Assembly (NCBI GenBank): GCA_013368325.1
Contig: JAACJK010000224.1
Location: forward strand, 434,001 to 498,000
DNA length: 64,000 nucleotides
Origin: Ephemerocybe angulata
Lineage: Eukaryota; Basidiomycota; Agaricomycetes; Agaricales; Psathyrellaceae
Direction: 5' to 3'
The position numbers and the translations under genes were made by a program. The notes beneath the pieces are model-generated. The model was not told the DNA's origin, did not search any database, and was given only the letters and a program-made list of their open reading frames with translations. Shown in pieces: positions 45,059 through 55,979 of this stretch. Every line of letters begins with the position of its first letter. Within the stretch, counting starts at the first letter, position 1.

Positions 45059-47118
45059 TTAGATCCCACTGTGTGAAGCGTCAATCTATGGTCCAAAATT
45101 TGGACGATACAACTGACCTAATCATGCCCACACTGTTCAAGAATGTGTATCCGCCTGGCAGATGGCCTTCTCTAAGCGTAGCAAGGATATGAATGCACTC
45201 CTTTCCATGGCGATACGTACCCTCCACAAGTCGAGTACCAGTCCTATCAGACGATGAGAGCATTGCATTCAATCGACCGTACGCATAGGAGGGAGATCGG
45301 CCTGTGGAGGAGGTGATATATTCGTCCCGGGGTTTACTCACAACATTGCTTGGTGCGCCCATCCTCCAATCTAGTATGGAAACATCATCCCTGGAGCCCA
45401 CATCGTCACCTTTGAGGCACATCAAGTTAAAAATATGAATGAGGAGTGCGCCAAGATTCCCTTTGCTGCCCCAAGGAAACCACTGCTGCTTCTCTCATCG
45501 AACTGTATGATGGGGTGTAGTATTAGCGTGTTTCCAATGACACGATTAAAAAGTGCCTACGAACCTTGTCGCAATTCGACAGTACCAGTACACTCGTATC
45601 TGTGGAGAGCCTTCCAGTCCTCCCTTTGGCACTCCTCAGAGCAATAAAAAACTGTCTGGCACTTAGAGCACCTCCTCCGAGATGCGAGGTCATCCCCTCC
45701 GCAGGTATCGCTATTTTCGCTCTGAAGACCTATATGCTGCGAGTAGAAGGCGTCAGTCACATGTCTCCTTGGAAGGCAGAGCGCCTTACATTTAGGTTAT
45801 CGCACGAGAAAGCATAATACGCCCTTCGTTTGGTAGTGGAGAGTGTACTGAGCCTCAGCGCGGAGTAAAAGAAGCTCCAACCTCTGACTGACAAGTGAGG
45901 CGGGACTGAGGGCCTATTGGCAAAATGGCGCCCAACAGATTGAAGGACTGCCCGTGATACGCGCGCGTACGGAAGGTAGGACGCCAGGCGGCGGAGGTGA
46001 CCGACGGCGACTGTTTGCGAAGCGCTGGTGTTATCCTCAGCGGTTCGAACGCATTCGTACAGAAGAGGCGCCAGATCCGCACGGGAAAGCCACACGACCC
46101 TGGAGAGTATCCCCTCCTCATCTTCCTCGGCTGCTGCAACCAGGTTTCCAACCTGCGCAAGCATCTGCCGGTCGACGTAAACAGGTGAATACAGCAGGGT
46201 GGCTGTGGATGCTATGTATGCCTTGAGTACGCCCTTCTTGGTGGTCAATTGCCAGATGTTCCTCCAACTTGAGGACTTGGATAGGTGTGTGACCATGTAC
46301 GAATAGAAGTCGTGCAACTGTAAGACGCGTAAGGTACCATCGGAGGTCAGATCCTGGCTACGTTCAGTAAGTTGGATGGCGAACGACTTGAAGAATAGCT
46401 GGGTTCTGTTCGGGTCCTGGAAATGCGCGACCACAGCGGCCTTTGCTTCGCCTCCTATGTGCAAGCAATTGGCGAAGAACTCTACCATGGAATCGGTAAC
46501 TTCGTTGTGAGTGAGGTTCTCGTGAAATTCTCCGCCCCATATTCTGAACGCCAGATCGACAGTTGCCTCCCAAGCTCCCATCCCAGCAGGCACGTTAAAC
46601 CGGCGTCGAGTGATATACTTGGTAAGGAAGCGTGCGATAGGTGCAACGGGGTGGTTGGCAATGCATTCGTTGGGACTGAAGTTTACGGACTGCTCCAGGG
46701 AGAATGTGAGCCAAGCGAGGATAGAAGGCCATTCCTCCCTTAACATGTCAACAAACCCAGCATAGCAAGGAGGGTTGGAGCCCATCGCAACCGCAACACG
46801 GTGAATCACATCCACGCATGCCAGCGCTCGGAGGATCAGCTCCAACGTGCGTCCTTTCGTGGGTTCCGAACCAGGAAGAGGGGCTGGAGTTGTTGGGGGA
46901 GGTATCCGTAGGAAGGGCAGCACGGCTTCGAGGGGTCGGAGGTCGGAGTAATGGTAGGGGTAAAGATGCGCCAAGGCCATAACATGCGTAAGTGAACCAG
47001 AATCACTGTTGGCGAGAAGCTATTTAGGTTAGCTAACGCAACATCATCTAAAACATGAAGGGCATACGCGGCGAGCAGACAATTCTGTCCGGGTGGTACT
47101 AGATCGAGCTTGAGCCAT
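45059..47118 (-). CDS. MYND-type zinc finger protein, family copy D (possibly with a nonsense codon)
   Basis: Exons 47118-47068, 47019-45790, 45736-45565, 45502-45118 and 45068-45059 have the same phases as copies A and B. The leader ends SARR. The 410-residue domain ends YYAFSCDNLN. The finger has CSKC, YC, EEC, H and C. With the expected acceptor (CATACAG at 45503), the fourth exon begins TT CGA TGA, an in-frame stop at 45497-45495 where copies A and C have arginine codons. Using GATGAG as acceptor (exon from 45493) restores the frame and keeps EKQQWFPWGSKGN, at the cost of three residues. So this is either an allele with a stop, or a gene with a shifted splice site; about 612 residues if spliced. 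Confidence 0.75.
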
Positions 47119-47456
47119 TGCTGATAGGAAAGTTGAACAAGAGAGCGAGACTCTAAGGCTTGCGAACGTACCGGCAGTATCTTTTCATAACTATGATACG
47201 AAACAAAGAATATATGCAGACCCAGCCATAACAAAGAGAATCCTGCCTCGAGGACATGGCAGTCCGGTGACCCAAGTCAGCGCCACAACGTTCGTGAGGT
47301 GAGATCCGAAGGAACAGTACAGCAGGTCATTTACGCATTCTGTGCAATTAGGATTAGATACATTGGATTTAAGGAAGCAGTCGTCTGGAATACTTAAGTT
47401 GTAAGTATGGGGTTGGGGGTTGGTTAAATTAGAAACATACATGAGCGAGGTCACAA

Positions 47457-47650
47457 CTATCGTGGGGTGGTTGGGATGAAAACGAGGCCTGAGACGGTTG
47501 AGCGGCTTTGAGGGCGATCGTCATGAGGACCCGTGAGGTTGTAGGTCAAGGAATGGGAGCGCAGGTAGGGTTGTCGCCGGACGGTCAGGATTCGAGATTG
47601 GGGGGGTTGGTTCGATGGGGTTGAGCGTCGTGAGGTTGTATTCTGAAGAG
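47457..47650 (-). repeat. Dispersed minisatellite family, copy 3
   Basis: On the minus strand it carries tacaacctcacgacg, aatctcgaatcc and cattcct phrases shared with 7730-8010 and 42056-42290. Confidence 0.6.
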
Positions 47651-47679
47651 CCGCTGTCGACAAACGTTGGCGTGTATCG

Positions 47680-47770
47680 TGGTTCGAAGCCTGCGATGGC
47701 CGATCTTCCGGCTCAGGTCAATATTGAGGGACACCTCAAGAGAATGTGCTCACCTGGCTGTAGTACTAGG
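47680..47770 (+). repeat. Dispersed fragment shared with 7430-7515
   Basis: Encodes MADLPAQVNIEGHLKRMCSP; near-identical to the minus strand at 7430-7515. At both sites the fragment stands close to a minisatellite of the family described at 7730, suggesting they moved together. Confidence 0.7.
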
Positions 47771-47779
47771 TTTACGGCC

Positions 47780-48347
47780 TACACCACATTAGGAACGAGC
47801 AGTAGAATGATATGATAGATAGTGAGGGGCCCTATTGCGATAGCATTAGCATCCAGGGCGCACTACCACGTCTTGCGCATGAAGCGAACTGACTTGGACC
47901 GGCGATGGATGAGCGTACATGCAATGTGCATTGATATGAGAGCTGAGAGGGAGAGAGGGAGAGAGCGTATTATGGGTGCATGAGCGGTGCGAGTAAGATG
48001 GCCTGCCTTGATGCGTGGAGTCAGGAGGATAGGGAAGGAGGAAGGTCAAGTGGGCTCAGAGGAAAAGGCATGGTGGGCGTCCGACGTTCACCCAGGTGTT
48101 ACCACTTTTGGATAAATAGCCCCTGTTCAGATCTTTTCGCCGACACAGATTCTTTTCGTTGAATTTACTTCACTTGCCGGTGCTCCTAAGTCCCTAGCCC
48201 GGTATATTGAGCACACTCGATAAATTTGATGTACAATAGGAAGTGAGGAATAGCATATGGAATGACTGCGGTACGAATAGTAAGGGATAGCAATGGGCAT
48301 GAAAGAGGAGACACGATGAATCAGCTAAAAAGTGACAGTTGAAGTGT
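47780..48347. other. Intergenic
   Basis: No gene recognised. A purine run (gagagggagagagggagagag) lies near 47945. Confidence 0.45.
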
Positions 48348-49157
48348 TCAGACTTGAGGTCGGCTGCCAGTCGCAGCCGCCGCTTCAACCATCGCAGAGA
48401 GAACCCGGACCGCTTCGCGAAGGTGATGAACGGACTCTCGAATCGCCCCGATATCGACCTAGGAAACAGGTTGGTTAGCGAATGTTGATACCAAGTACCC
48501 TAAGGCGTACCTGAGTATGATAGGCAAGGACAGTAGCGTCACGAGCAGGGACGATGGTGTCCATTGAGGCGTTGGTGTCCATCGAGGCATACGACAGTGC
48601 GTCGTCGTCGTCGCGGTCCATTTCGATGGACGGAGTTGGCGTTGGGGTATCGATCCGGAGGGAGAGTGTTGGCGTATCCATGCGGAAGGGCCGGGGAGTG
48701 TCCATTCGGAGTGAAGGTGTCGGCGTATCCATTCGGATTGAGGGTGTCGGGGTCTCCATTTGGAGGGACGGAGAGGGAGGAATGGGTAAAACCGGGGGAG
48801 TGCGGTTCGCGACAGATCCTGAGTGGTGGATGGGGAGGTGCAGGGCCCTGGCTGTCGCCGCAGAGGACTCCGAATGGACAGAGGAGACAGAGGATGGTGA
48901 AGTCGGATAGGTAGGGCTTGAAACTGGGGCAGAGATGGTCGAGCGGGTGGGGCTTGAGATTGAAGAAGCCAAGCCGGAGGTGGGGCCTTGAAAGCCAGGG
49001 GAGTGATGGACTTTTTTCTGATAAATGGGGTGAGACAACGATGGGACCAAGAGAGTATGGAACTTACCTTGGATAGGTCCGATGCAGCGGTTTGGAGGAG
49101 TGCGTTGATTCGGATGCGCTGCCTGCGACCAGCAGAGATACGACGATGAGAGGGCAT
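48348..49157 (-). CDS. Proline/threonine-rich repeat protein
   Basis: Exons 49157-49068, 49017-48511 and 48458-48348 join in frame through 50- and 52-bp introns and give 235 residues. The N-terminus is basic (RRISAGRRQRIRINALLQTA). The middle is P/S/T-rich and holds about five tandem units of MDTPTPSxR (residues about 120-160), then an acidic DRDDDD. The last 36 residues form a short amphipathic helix (RESVHHLREAVRVLSAMVEA). No family recognised; low-complexity composition suggests a disordered regulator or scaffold. The repeats match the minisatellite at 43540-43765. Confidence 0.6.
48640..48765 (-). repeat. Coding minisatellite, units about 24-30 bp
   Basis: Diverged units around cgaatggatacgccgacacc in the minus orientation, in phase with the reading frame. 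Same unit as at 43540-43765. Confidence 0.75.
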
Positions 49158-49159
49158 TA

Positions 49160-50786
49160 TTAAGGAGGTGCAAAAGGATGAGGATGGGCAGCGAGGATGA
49201 GCGGCGCGTCAAGGAAGGGCAGGAACAGGAAGGATGAAGGGCAATGTCGTGAGAGGGCAGCGCCATTAATCTGAAAATAAGATAACAAAGTCAGCTTAGA
49301 CAAACGGCAAGGGGCCAAAGGATGGTTCAATGGGGCAGTGGGGAAGGGTGAAAGGAAGGCGGCAGGCGCTGGCGGTCAAGCCCGCGCAGCGCGTGAAAGG
49401 CGAAGATAAGCAAAACATGCACGAAATCTCGACTGACTTCGACCTCCACACTCTCACTCTGACTACATAGCTCAGGCTGCGTAGAGCTGAGAAGAGATAG
49501 AGATGAATTACAGGGAGGTTCGAGATTGGAGATTGGAACAAGCCACACGGTCGACGTCGCTAAAGGGGAAGTTCAAGTTAGTCGCCGAGGCGAGCACATG
49601 CACAAAGAGGCTGTCGGAAAAGGCCGAACGTGACACACGCCTGCCCCGGCAATCAAGCCATGAGGCCCGTTGCCCGTTGCCCATTTCGCATTAGCGCCGA
49701 GGAGCATTGCTCGGCGCTTCTCCTTGGCTTCCCCTCTGGAGCGACCAAGGAGCGACCCTGGCCGCCTAGCAAGACATTCCCGGCCAGCGCCCAATTCAGT
49801 AGACCTTACGCTAACCGGCGTCGGGGTCTTTCCACAATTGCCATCCGCGCCCTTTACACCTTCCCGCCGGCTTCCCGCTCTTTCGCTCGCCCGCCCCTTC
49901 ACGCTCGCCCGCCGTACCGCCCGCCGTCTGGCTGTTACCTGATTAGGATGACATCGATACATAGTGAATTAACCTCATTTCAACAGAAGAAATGGTCTCG
50001 CCGTGTCGACGTTATGAGATTGGGCGGGCCAAATGTAATGTTCCTCTCAATGTTGCAGGCCAAAAAATTGTGGCCACAGATCATCTGTTCGGCCGATGAA
50101 CCAGGCGGAGAAACAACGGCAGCATTGGGAGAGTCATTTCTATTTTCGCCTTTGTGTTTCTAGGGTTCGGCATGGCGGATACAAACAGTCTGTTGTGGCG
50201 ATGTAGCGGGCAGATACATTGCAGCCTCAAAGAGGCAACATGACAAATGAAATCGCGAGGAACATGAAACCTTTTGCCAAAATGCCACTGCCATTTGTTC
50301 GCCGGATACATTTAGTGTCATACTTACTTTATCTGGCGGAAGAATTGAGCAAAAATGGACGGCACATTTGCTAATGATCCCACAATAGTGCCGATGGGAC
50401 CAAACTCATAAAATGTCCGGAACTGGCAAACTTTCTGTCAGCATTTTGTTACAATGTGATTTTGGGATCATTGAACTCTGCTTGGGGTGTCAGAACCAGC
50501 TTGGGTTTCTCAATTGTTTTATCCTCTACAAGGCAGTGTGTACGCGACCAGTGGTTAAACGACATTCCAGATGTCCTCGGTTATGTCAAGTTGCGCCGGT
50601 TTCCTGCTCTTCGAGTGCTACGTATCGAAACAACAAAAAGGTGTATTATATGCGTCGTCACTCGAGGGTGCAGTATACCTGCTGCAAATATCAAGAAGGA
50701 TGAAGGTACTTAAATGAGACGAGGACTGACATACCCCATACAATTTTTATCCTCCCCCCACACTGGTACGATCTCGTGCAGGCACG
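49160..50786. other. Gene-poor spacer
   Basis: ORFs on both strands at 49573-50163 overlap and are compositionally biased (R/A/S). 49970-50760 is AT-richer with small ORFs only. No repeat or motif recognised. The promoter of the gene at 50787 should lie at the right end. Confidence 0.4.
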
Positions 50787-52882
50787 ATGTTCATCCAGAC
50801 TACCTCTACCTCCACTTCGAGCTCGCTGGGAAAGCGTCGATGGGAAGACGAGCATGATCCCGACACACGATCATCAAGCAGTGCACGCAAACTTCCCGCC
50901 GATCGACGTGCTGACGCTCGCCGGGCCCCTTCAGATACACATTCCCCTAGCAAGCCCGAGCCTACACGGCGGACGATAGAGAGGGATGCTGAGGTGGCGA
51001 AGGTTAACTCTGGAACGAAGACCGTGACAGCGTCGTCTTCGTCCTCCAAAGCGAAGGAAATAACTGGTACGATGACCATCCAAGCTACCTCCACCTCCGC
51101 TTCAAGCTCGTCAGGAAAGCGCGGACGGGAAGACCCAGTCCCAGGCGCCGCGTACTCTCCCGACATAATACGACTTCCAAGTGGTGATGCACGCAAGCCC
51201 GGTCGACGTGATGAGGCTCGCCCCGCCCCTTCAGGTGCACGTTTCCCCGACAAGCCCGAGTCCACGCGAAAGACGACGAAGAAGGATGTTAAAGTAACGA
51301 AGGCAGGCTCTGGAAAGGAGACAGCGTCGTCTAAATCCTCCAAAAAGGCGAAGAAGAATAAATCTCCGATCACGACTGAGGTGAAAGCGAGATCCCTGGG
51401 AAAGGTACGCCGGTCACAGCAGGCCCACCAATTACTAATTCGCTGCTACTATCCACCCACAGCTAGCGAGCGATCTCTCGAAGGTTAACAAACTCCATAT
51501 GCAGTCCCTTGGGGCTAAATGGCAGTGTACCGATGCTGCCAGCGACACAGCGATCATGGGATGGACAGAAACAATTTGGAAGTTGTTCACTAAGCAAAGG
51601 GCGGAATACCGCATGTTACGATTCGGCCACGAATTCCTCTCAGCCGAGAGAATCCAAACTTCTTGGCTCCAGGAGAAGGCCAATATTGCGCGAGGGCTAA
51701 GGCTGAAGCTGAACGTCGGTCGCCACGTACGTCCAATTTTTTTTTTCTTTTTCAGTACTATAGCTATGTATCCCTAACATTAACTCTGCCCTTAGCCTGA
51801 GAGTTGGGTCAGCGATCTCGTTGTCATAATTATGGACTCTCTGGTGATGAGGTCGCAAGAACGCCTGAAGTATCTCAAAGAACTTCCGCTGTCCTGGTCA
51901 AAAAAGCATATCAGGAAGAATGATGCTGAGCTCAAGCAAGGACTCTCCACAGAGGAACGTGCGAGTATGGAAAATCCAACAACCCTCACGCAAGGCGCTT
52001 TTGAGTTGTCTGTGACAGGACGCTTGGACTTCTTCACTGTGCGGATGCTGAAACCAGATGCAAGCAGTCGCGCATACAGTCCGTCATTATGTTTCTTTCA
52101 AACGCAGTTTTAGTAGATGCTCACATCATTTCTAGAGAACCGACTCCTTAACTATACGACCTTGGACGAGGTTGCTGTTGGGATGGATCTCAAAAAGCTG
52201 GACGGGATTGGACTCTTTCTCATTGAAGTCAAGGCACTGGGTGAGACAAGGCATCTTGAGGGCCATCTCCCGCAGATGATAGCGGAGGCTCTGATAACGT
52301 AAGTGTTAGGCGCCAATTTCTAGATGATATACCCTGGCTGAGGCACTGCATTCACTGATAGACTGCGAAAGACGAGGTGAGTGCTTGAATGAACGTGTTC
52401 ATCATGTGGAAAGCTAATTAGCCTCAGTCGGGAATGGGTTTCCTGGTGCCTGACATCTGGGAGTCGATGGCTCTTCGGCGTGACCTATCAAGGTGGTTGT
52501 GACCAGGGGTCCATCACTAAGTATCTAGAGTCGGCACCACTTCCCTTAGTCCCCTAGTTCCGGGGACTATGATGTAGACGCTGTGATGGAAAGGATGGAG
52601 GGCGTTTGGAGATTACTGACATTGTGGGTAAGTGAAACTGCGAGGCGAGGCTAGCTTGCCAGTGTGCGCATCTGGTTCTGGTACTGATCCGTTCCAAATA
52701 GAATTATGCAGACCCAGCGACTCTGGAAGGCGTAGTGCTGTTATCCAAGACATTGTCAGTCAGAGACTAATTCTCTCACTGTTTTTTTTTTGTAATTGTT
52801 TCCAAGGAGCTGGGTTTCTTATGGACACTGTCGTTGGATGGTTGGACAAATCGGACACATACGTGGACTGTACTGCTAGCTA
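50787..52882 (+). CDS. Internally duplicated protein with E-x-K nuclease-like motif; 3' end unresolved
   Basis: Exons 50787-51404, 51463-51726, 51796-52078, 52136-52298 and 52362-52376 join in frame. The next exon, after an acceptor near 52428, reads REWVSWCLTSGSRWLFGVTY. Later exon-like pieces (DYDVDAVMERMEGVWRLLTL; ADPATLEGVVLLSKTL) reach about 52882, but a stop at 52555 must be spliced out to include them. Residues 1-206 are basic and S/T-rich and consist of two roughly 95-residue copies (FIQTTSTSTSSSLGKR and [16 protein letters not shown]). The rest is a folded domain with DGIGLFLIEVKA and LPQMIAEAL, resembling the E-x-K core of PD-(D/E)XK folds. This is a tentative reading. Confidence 0.55.
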
Positions 52883-52923
52883 GGTACCATATATACCTCA
52901 AATATCGAGAATCCTGGAATATT

Positions 52924-53215
52924 AGTGATGATCGCCGAAGCTATATCGACGACCGATTTACACGTTACCAGGCCTGGTGTTATCGCAGGTTGTGGATGTA
53001 CGTTTAACATCGATAAGGACCCTTCGGGCCAGGCGCTTCTTTTGCAATTCGCAGCAGTTCGCAGCTCAAGACACAGTCAACAACCCAAACAAGTGCTCGG
53101 ATGTGTGCCAGTCCAGCTGCCCAGTAGATATTTCATCTCGTCAAGCCAGCGTCAAGCACATTCCTTGGCACATTCGAATCCCGTCATTCCGTCTGAGCCG
53201 GGGACTATGTAATGG
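52924..53215 (+). pseudogene. Short partial duplicate of the preceding gene
   Basis: The frame MMIAEAISTTDLHVTR resembles QMIAEALITxx of the gene at 50787. The similarity fades after about 15 codons, so it looks like a diverged remnant or chance resemblance. Beyond it, up to 53415, nothing is recognised. Confidence 0.3.
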
Positions 53216-53415
53216 TGAGAACTTCATATTGATCGTAATAATAACATCAGAGTTGCCGTTGTTGAACGTTGAACTTCAGCGTCAACTTCAACTTGACACC
53301 CTCATCCTCATCGAGTACACTGGGCATATCGAACACCAATTCGTTATCCTCTTTTCGTGCGTATCGACAATTTGTATCCATACTGTCATCTAATCAAGTA
53401 CCGCAGGTTGGCAAA

Positions 53416-55632
53416 ATGCCACCCAGGGCTACGTTGACCGCTTTGCCCGTGGAGTTGTTGTCCCTAATACTCCAAGAGCTCGGACTTGAAGATCTTTTAA
53501 GCACTAGGGCGGTAAGCCTCCTCAAACTTGCGTTATAGCTCTCGGAATAACCACCGACTGTAGGTATGCAAGTCAATGTATCTCGCAGGTCAATCTCGTC
53601 AAGTCTGGAGCTCCTTCGTCCGAAAAAGTATTGGGACAACCCTCCCACGTCCGTTCTTTCTTCCCAAGCCAATCCAGGAGTGCTCGCATGTAGAGCTAGA
53701 GTCTTCGATAAGACGCTGGGATGCAGATTGGGCCCTAAAAATACCCCTCCAGATGAACAGACATCCTGTAGTGAAGGAGGGACCAACGAGGGACCCGCTC
53801 CTTTGTACTTCCTTCTGTATGGTTCCAGGTGGCCAATTTGTCCTGGCAGGTCTAGCCGATGGGTCCGTATGGACCTTCGATCTCTCCGGCGGCTTGGTAT
53901 CGACTTCCAACGTCCGAGCCAGCCTATTGATTCCTCCTCCTGCCACTCTCCCTGAAACTGCTGGTGAGGTCCAAGTGCGGCTTGCTATGGACTATATCTC
54001 CGATGAAGCATTGGGCGAAACAGCCCGAGAAACATATCACTTGTCACAATTCAACCTCGCTACCATAGCGTGCCCAACTGAGGACGAATCATCAAACTCG
54101 CATGTAAATGTCTGGCGCATTCACCTCTCTCCGATAGCGACCGCAGATGGCATTTTTGCAGGCCATGAAATCAGACTGGGCGACCACTTATGCTCATACA
54201 TGGAGTCGACCACAGACTACCTGTCCGGTCTTAGCTTGTACGGGAACATCATCGCTTACAGCATGCAGTCCCCACCAACAAACTGCACCGTCATCGTTAA
54301 CTGGCATGACGCTGATGCAAAGAAGGAAGACGACGAGCTACTCCGGTGGTACTTCCCGGATACTCGGATCAAGGTTTGTCTCTTTTCATGTCGATGGACT
54401 ATAATTTTTCTAATATGCTTTGGATGTAGACCGTTCATCTTCTCCCCGGGGATCGCATTTTTGTTGAAAATAGCAGAATTGTGGCCATCCTCAACTGGCG
54501 AGTATGCTGTCCAACTTCAACCCTTCCCCCTTCTCGCCAAGACCTTCAACACATCCCATACCCATGGTCTCGTTCCCTGATGAGCCCCGTCTCCAGCCTT
54601 GCCATATCTTCTCCATTCATTGTGGGAGACACCATCCGACTGGTAGTCCCTACATCCGAAGCCGTCTACACTCTGGCAATTCCGATTGACGATCATGACC
54701 TGAAGGCCGTCCAACTCCAAGAGCTCATGGTCACAAGGTTTAGCGCGGATCGGGCGGCACAGTCGTTCGGAAACCGTCGCGCCATAGGGATTGACGAAAC
54801 TTTGGATGGCATTCATATCTTCACTGCTCAATACCCCTTCAAGGACGATAATCCCAGGTACCGACCGACGTACCAAAGGCACCCTTATTCATTTGACGAG
54901 CCCGGCGAGACGTTTCCAGGCTATCTGCTCTTTGACCAGTTCAGCAACCGCATCATCCAAATTGACCAATATACCTCGTATGTTATCACCCTTTCCAGCC
55001 ACGCCTCCCATTCCCTGAACCCTAAGGAGACTGTGGAGACGAACACGACAATCTTCGGGTCTGAAGCCACTGCGGACACGGAGCGTAGCGAAACGGGGCA
55101 TGTGGCAGGTGCCGCCATAGCTGGGCACGAGGGGGAAGAAGACGAGGACGACGAAGAGACGAGTGAGGAGGATGAGGACGAGGATGTGACGAGCGAAGAG
55201 GAAACGGGCGAGGACGAGGACGAAACGAGTGAAGAAGGCGAGGATGAGACGGGTGAAGTGGATGAGGATGAGACGGGCGTAGTGGAAGAGGATGAGACGG
55301 GCGTAGTGGAAGAGGATGAGACGGGCGTAGTGGAAGAGGATAAGCCAGGCGAAAGGGAGGAGAGCGAGGAGGGGACGAGCGACGGCGATGACGACGACGA
55401 CGATGGTCCCGGTGGAGTTGAAGAAAATACCGACAGCGATTCTGGGGACGAAGATGAAGACGATGCCAATGAGGAGCAAGAGCTTGATGATGAAGGCGAA
55501 GTTTCCGGCGGAGGTGAAAGCCACGGAGGAGCCAAAGAAGACAGAGAGGAAGAGGGGGAGCGCGAGGAAGATGTGAAAGAGGACGATTCTGAAGAAAGAG
55601 GTCTGGGGGTGCCTGAGTTGCCAAGTATCTAG
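53416..55632 (+). CDS. F-box protein with long acidic tail
   Basis: Exons 53416-53511, 53564-54373 and 54430-55632 join in frame and give 702 residues. The F-box is at residues 9-60 (LTALPVELLSLILQELGLED ... VCKSMYLAGQSRQVWSSFVR). A beta-rich region of about 400 residues follows, with WD/propeller-like features (FVLAGLADGSVWTFDLSGG, VNVWRIHLSPI, VENSRIVAILNW). The last 170 residues are almost only D, E, G, S and T, including four VxEDETG units in tandem. F-box proteins recruit substrates to SCF ligases; the acidic tail may bind basic proteins such as histones, which is inference. Alternative splicing at 54510 (GAGTATGC) is possible. Confidence 0.8.
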
Positions 55633-55639
55633 GGTTTGC

Positions 55640-55979
55640 AATTTATAGGCTTAGCTAGTGACAAGCCCGAGAAGGCAGCGGGGTCATACAAATTACTATC
55701 TACGTTGTGCATATGTAAGTTATACCCACACTCCGTACTATAGTCCAAGACACGAAGCAATCTTCCTCACCTTCAACTGTTGCCATAATTTGGGCCTTAC
55801 AGTAGATGTCAGCGATGCCGCTCTAGGTCTGATAATATGGTGTGTGTGTGCATAAGCAGGTGCGATCATAGAGGCATATTCTCGGAGAACGCCCCCTTCC
55901 TTCCCCCCATCCGACGGCTCACCTCAATGGACAATAAATACCCTCCGCCCTGTTTAAAGTCGAAAAGTGGAAATTTCAA
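55640..55979. other. Spacer
   Basis: Short 3' spacer between convergent genes. Nothing recognised. Confidence 0.5.

Noticed and set aside
49573..50163. Overlapping 130- and 177-codon ORFs on opposite strands
   Set aside because: Composition is biased (R/A/S/P), there is no splice series, and neither reads like a folded protein.
54889..55641. Long minus-strand ORFs opposite the acidic tail (200-250 codons)
   Set aside because: They are mirrors of the D/E-rich codon repeats and read as low-complexity S, L, R or P runs.
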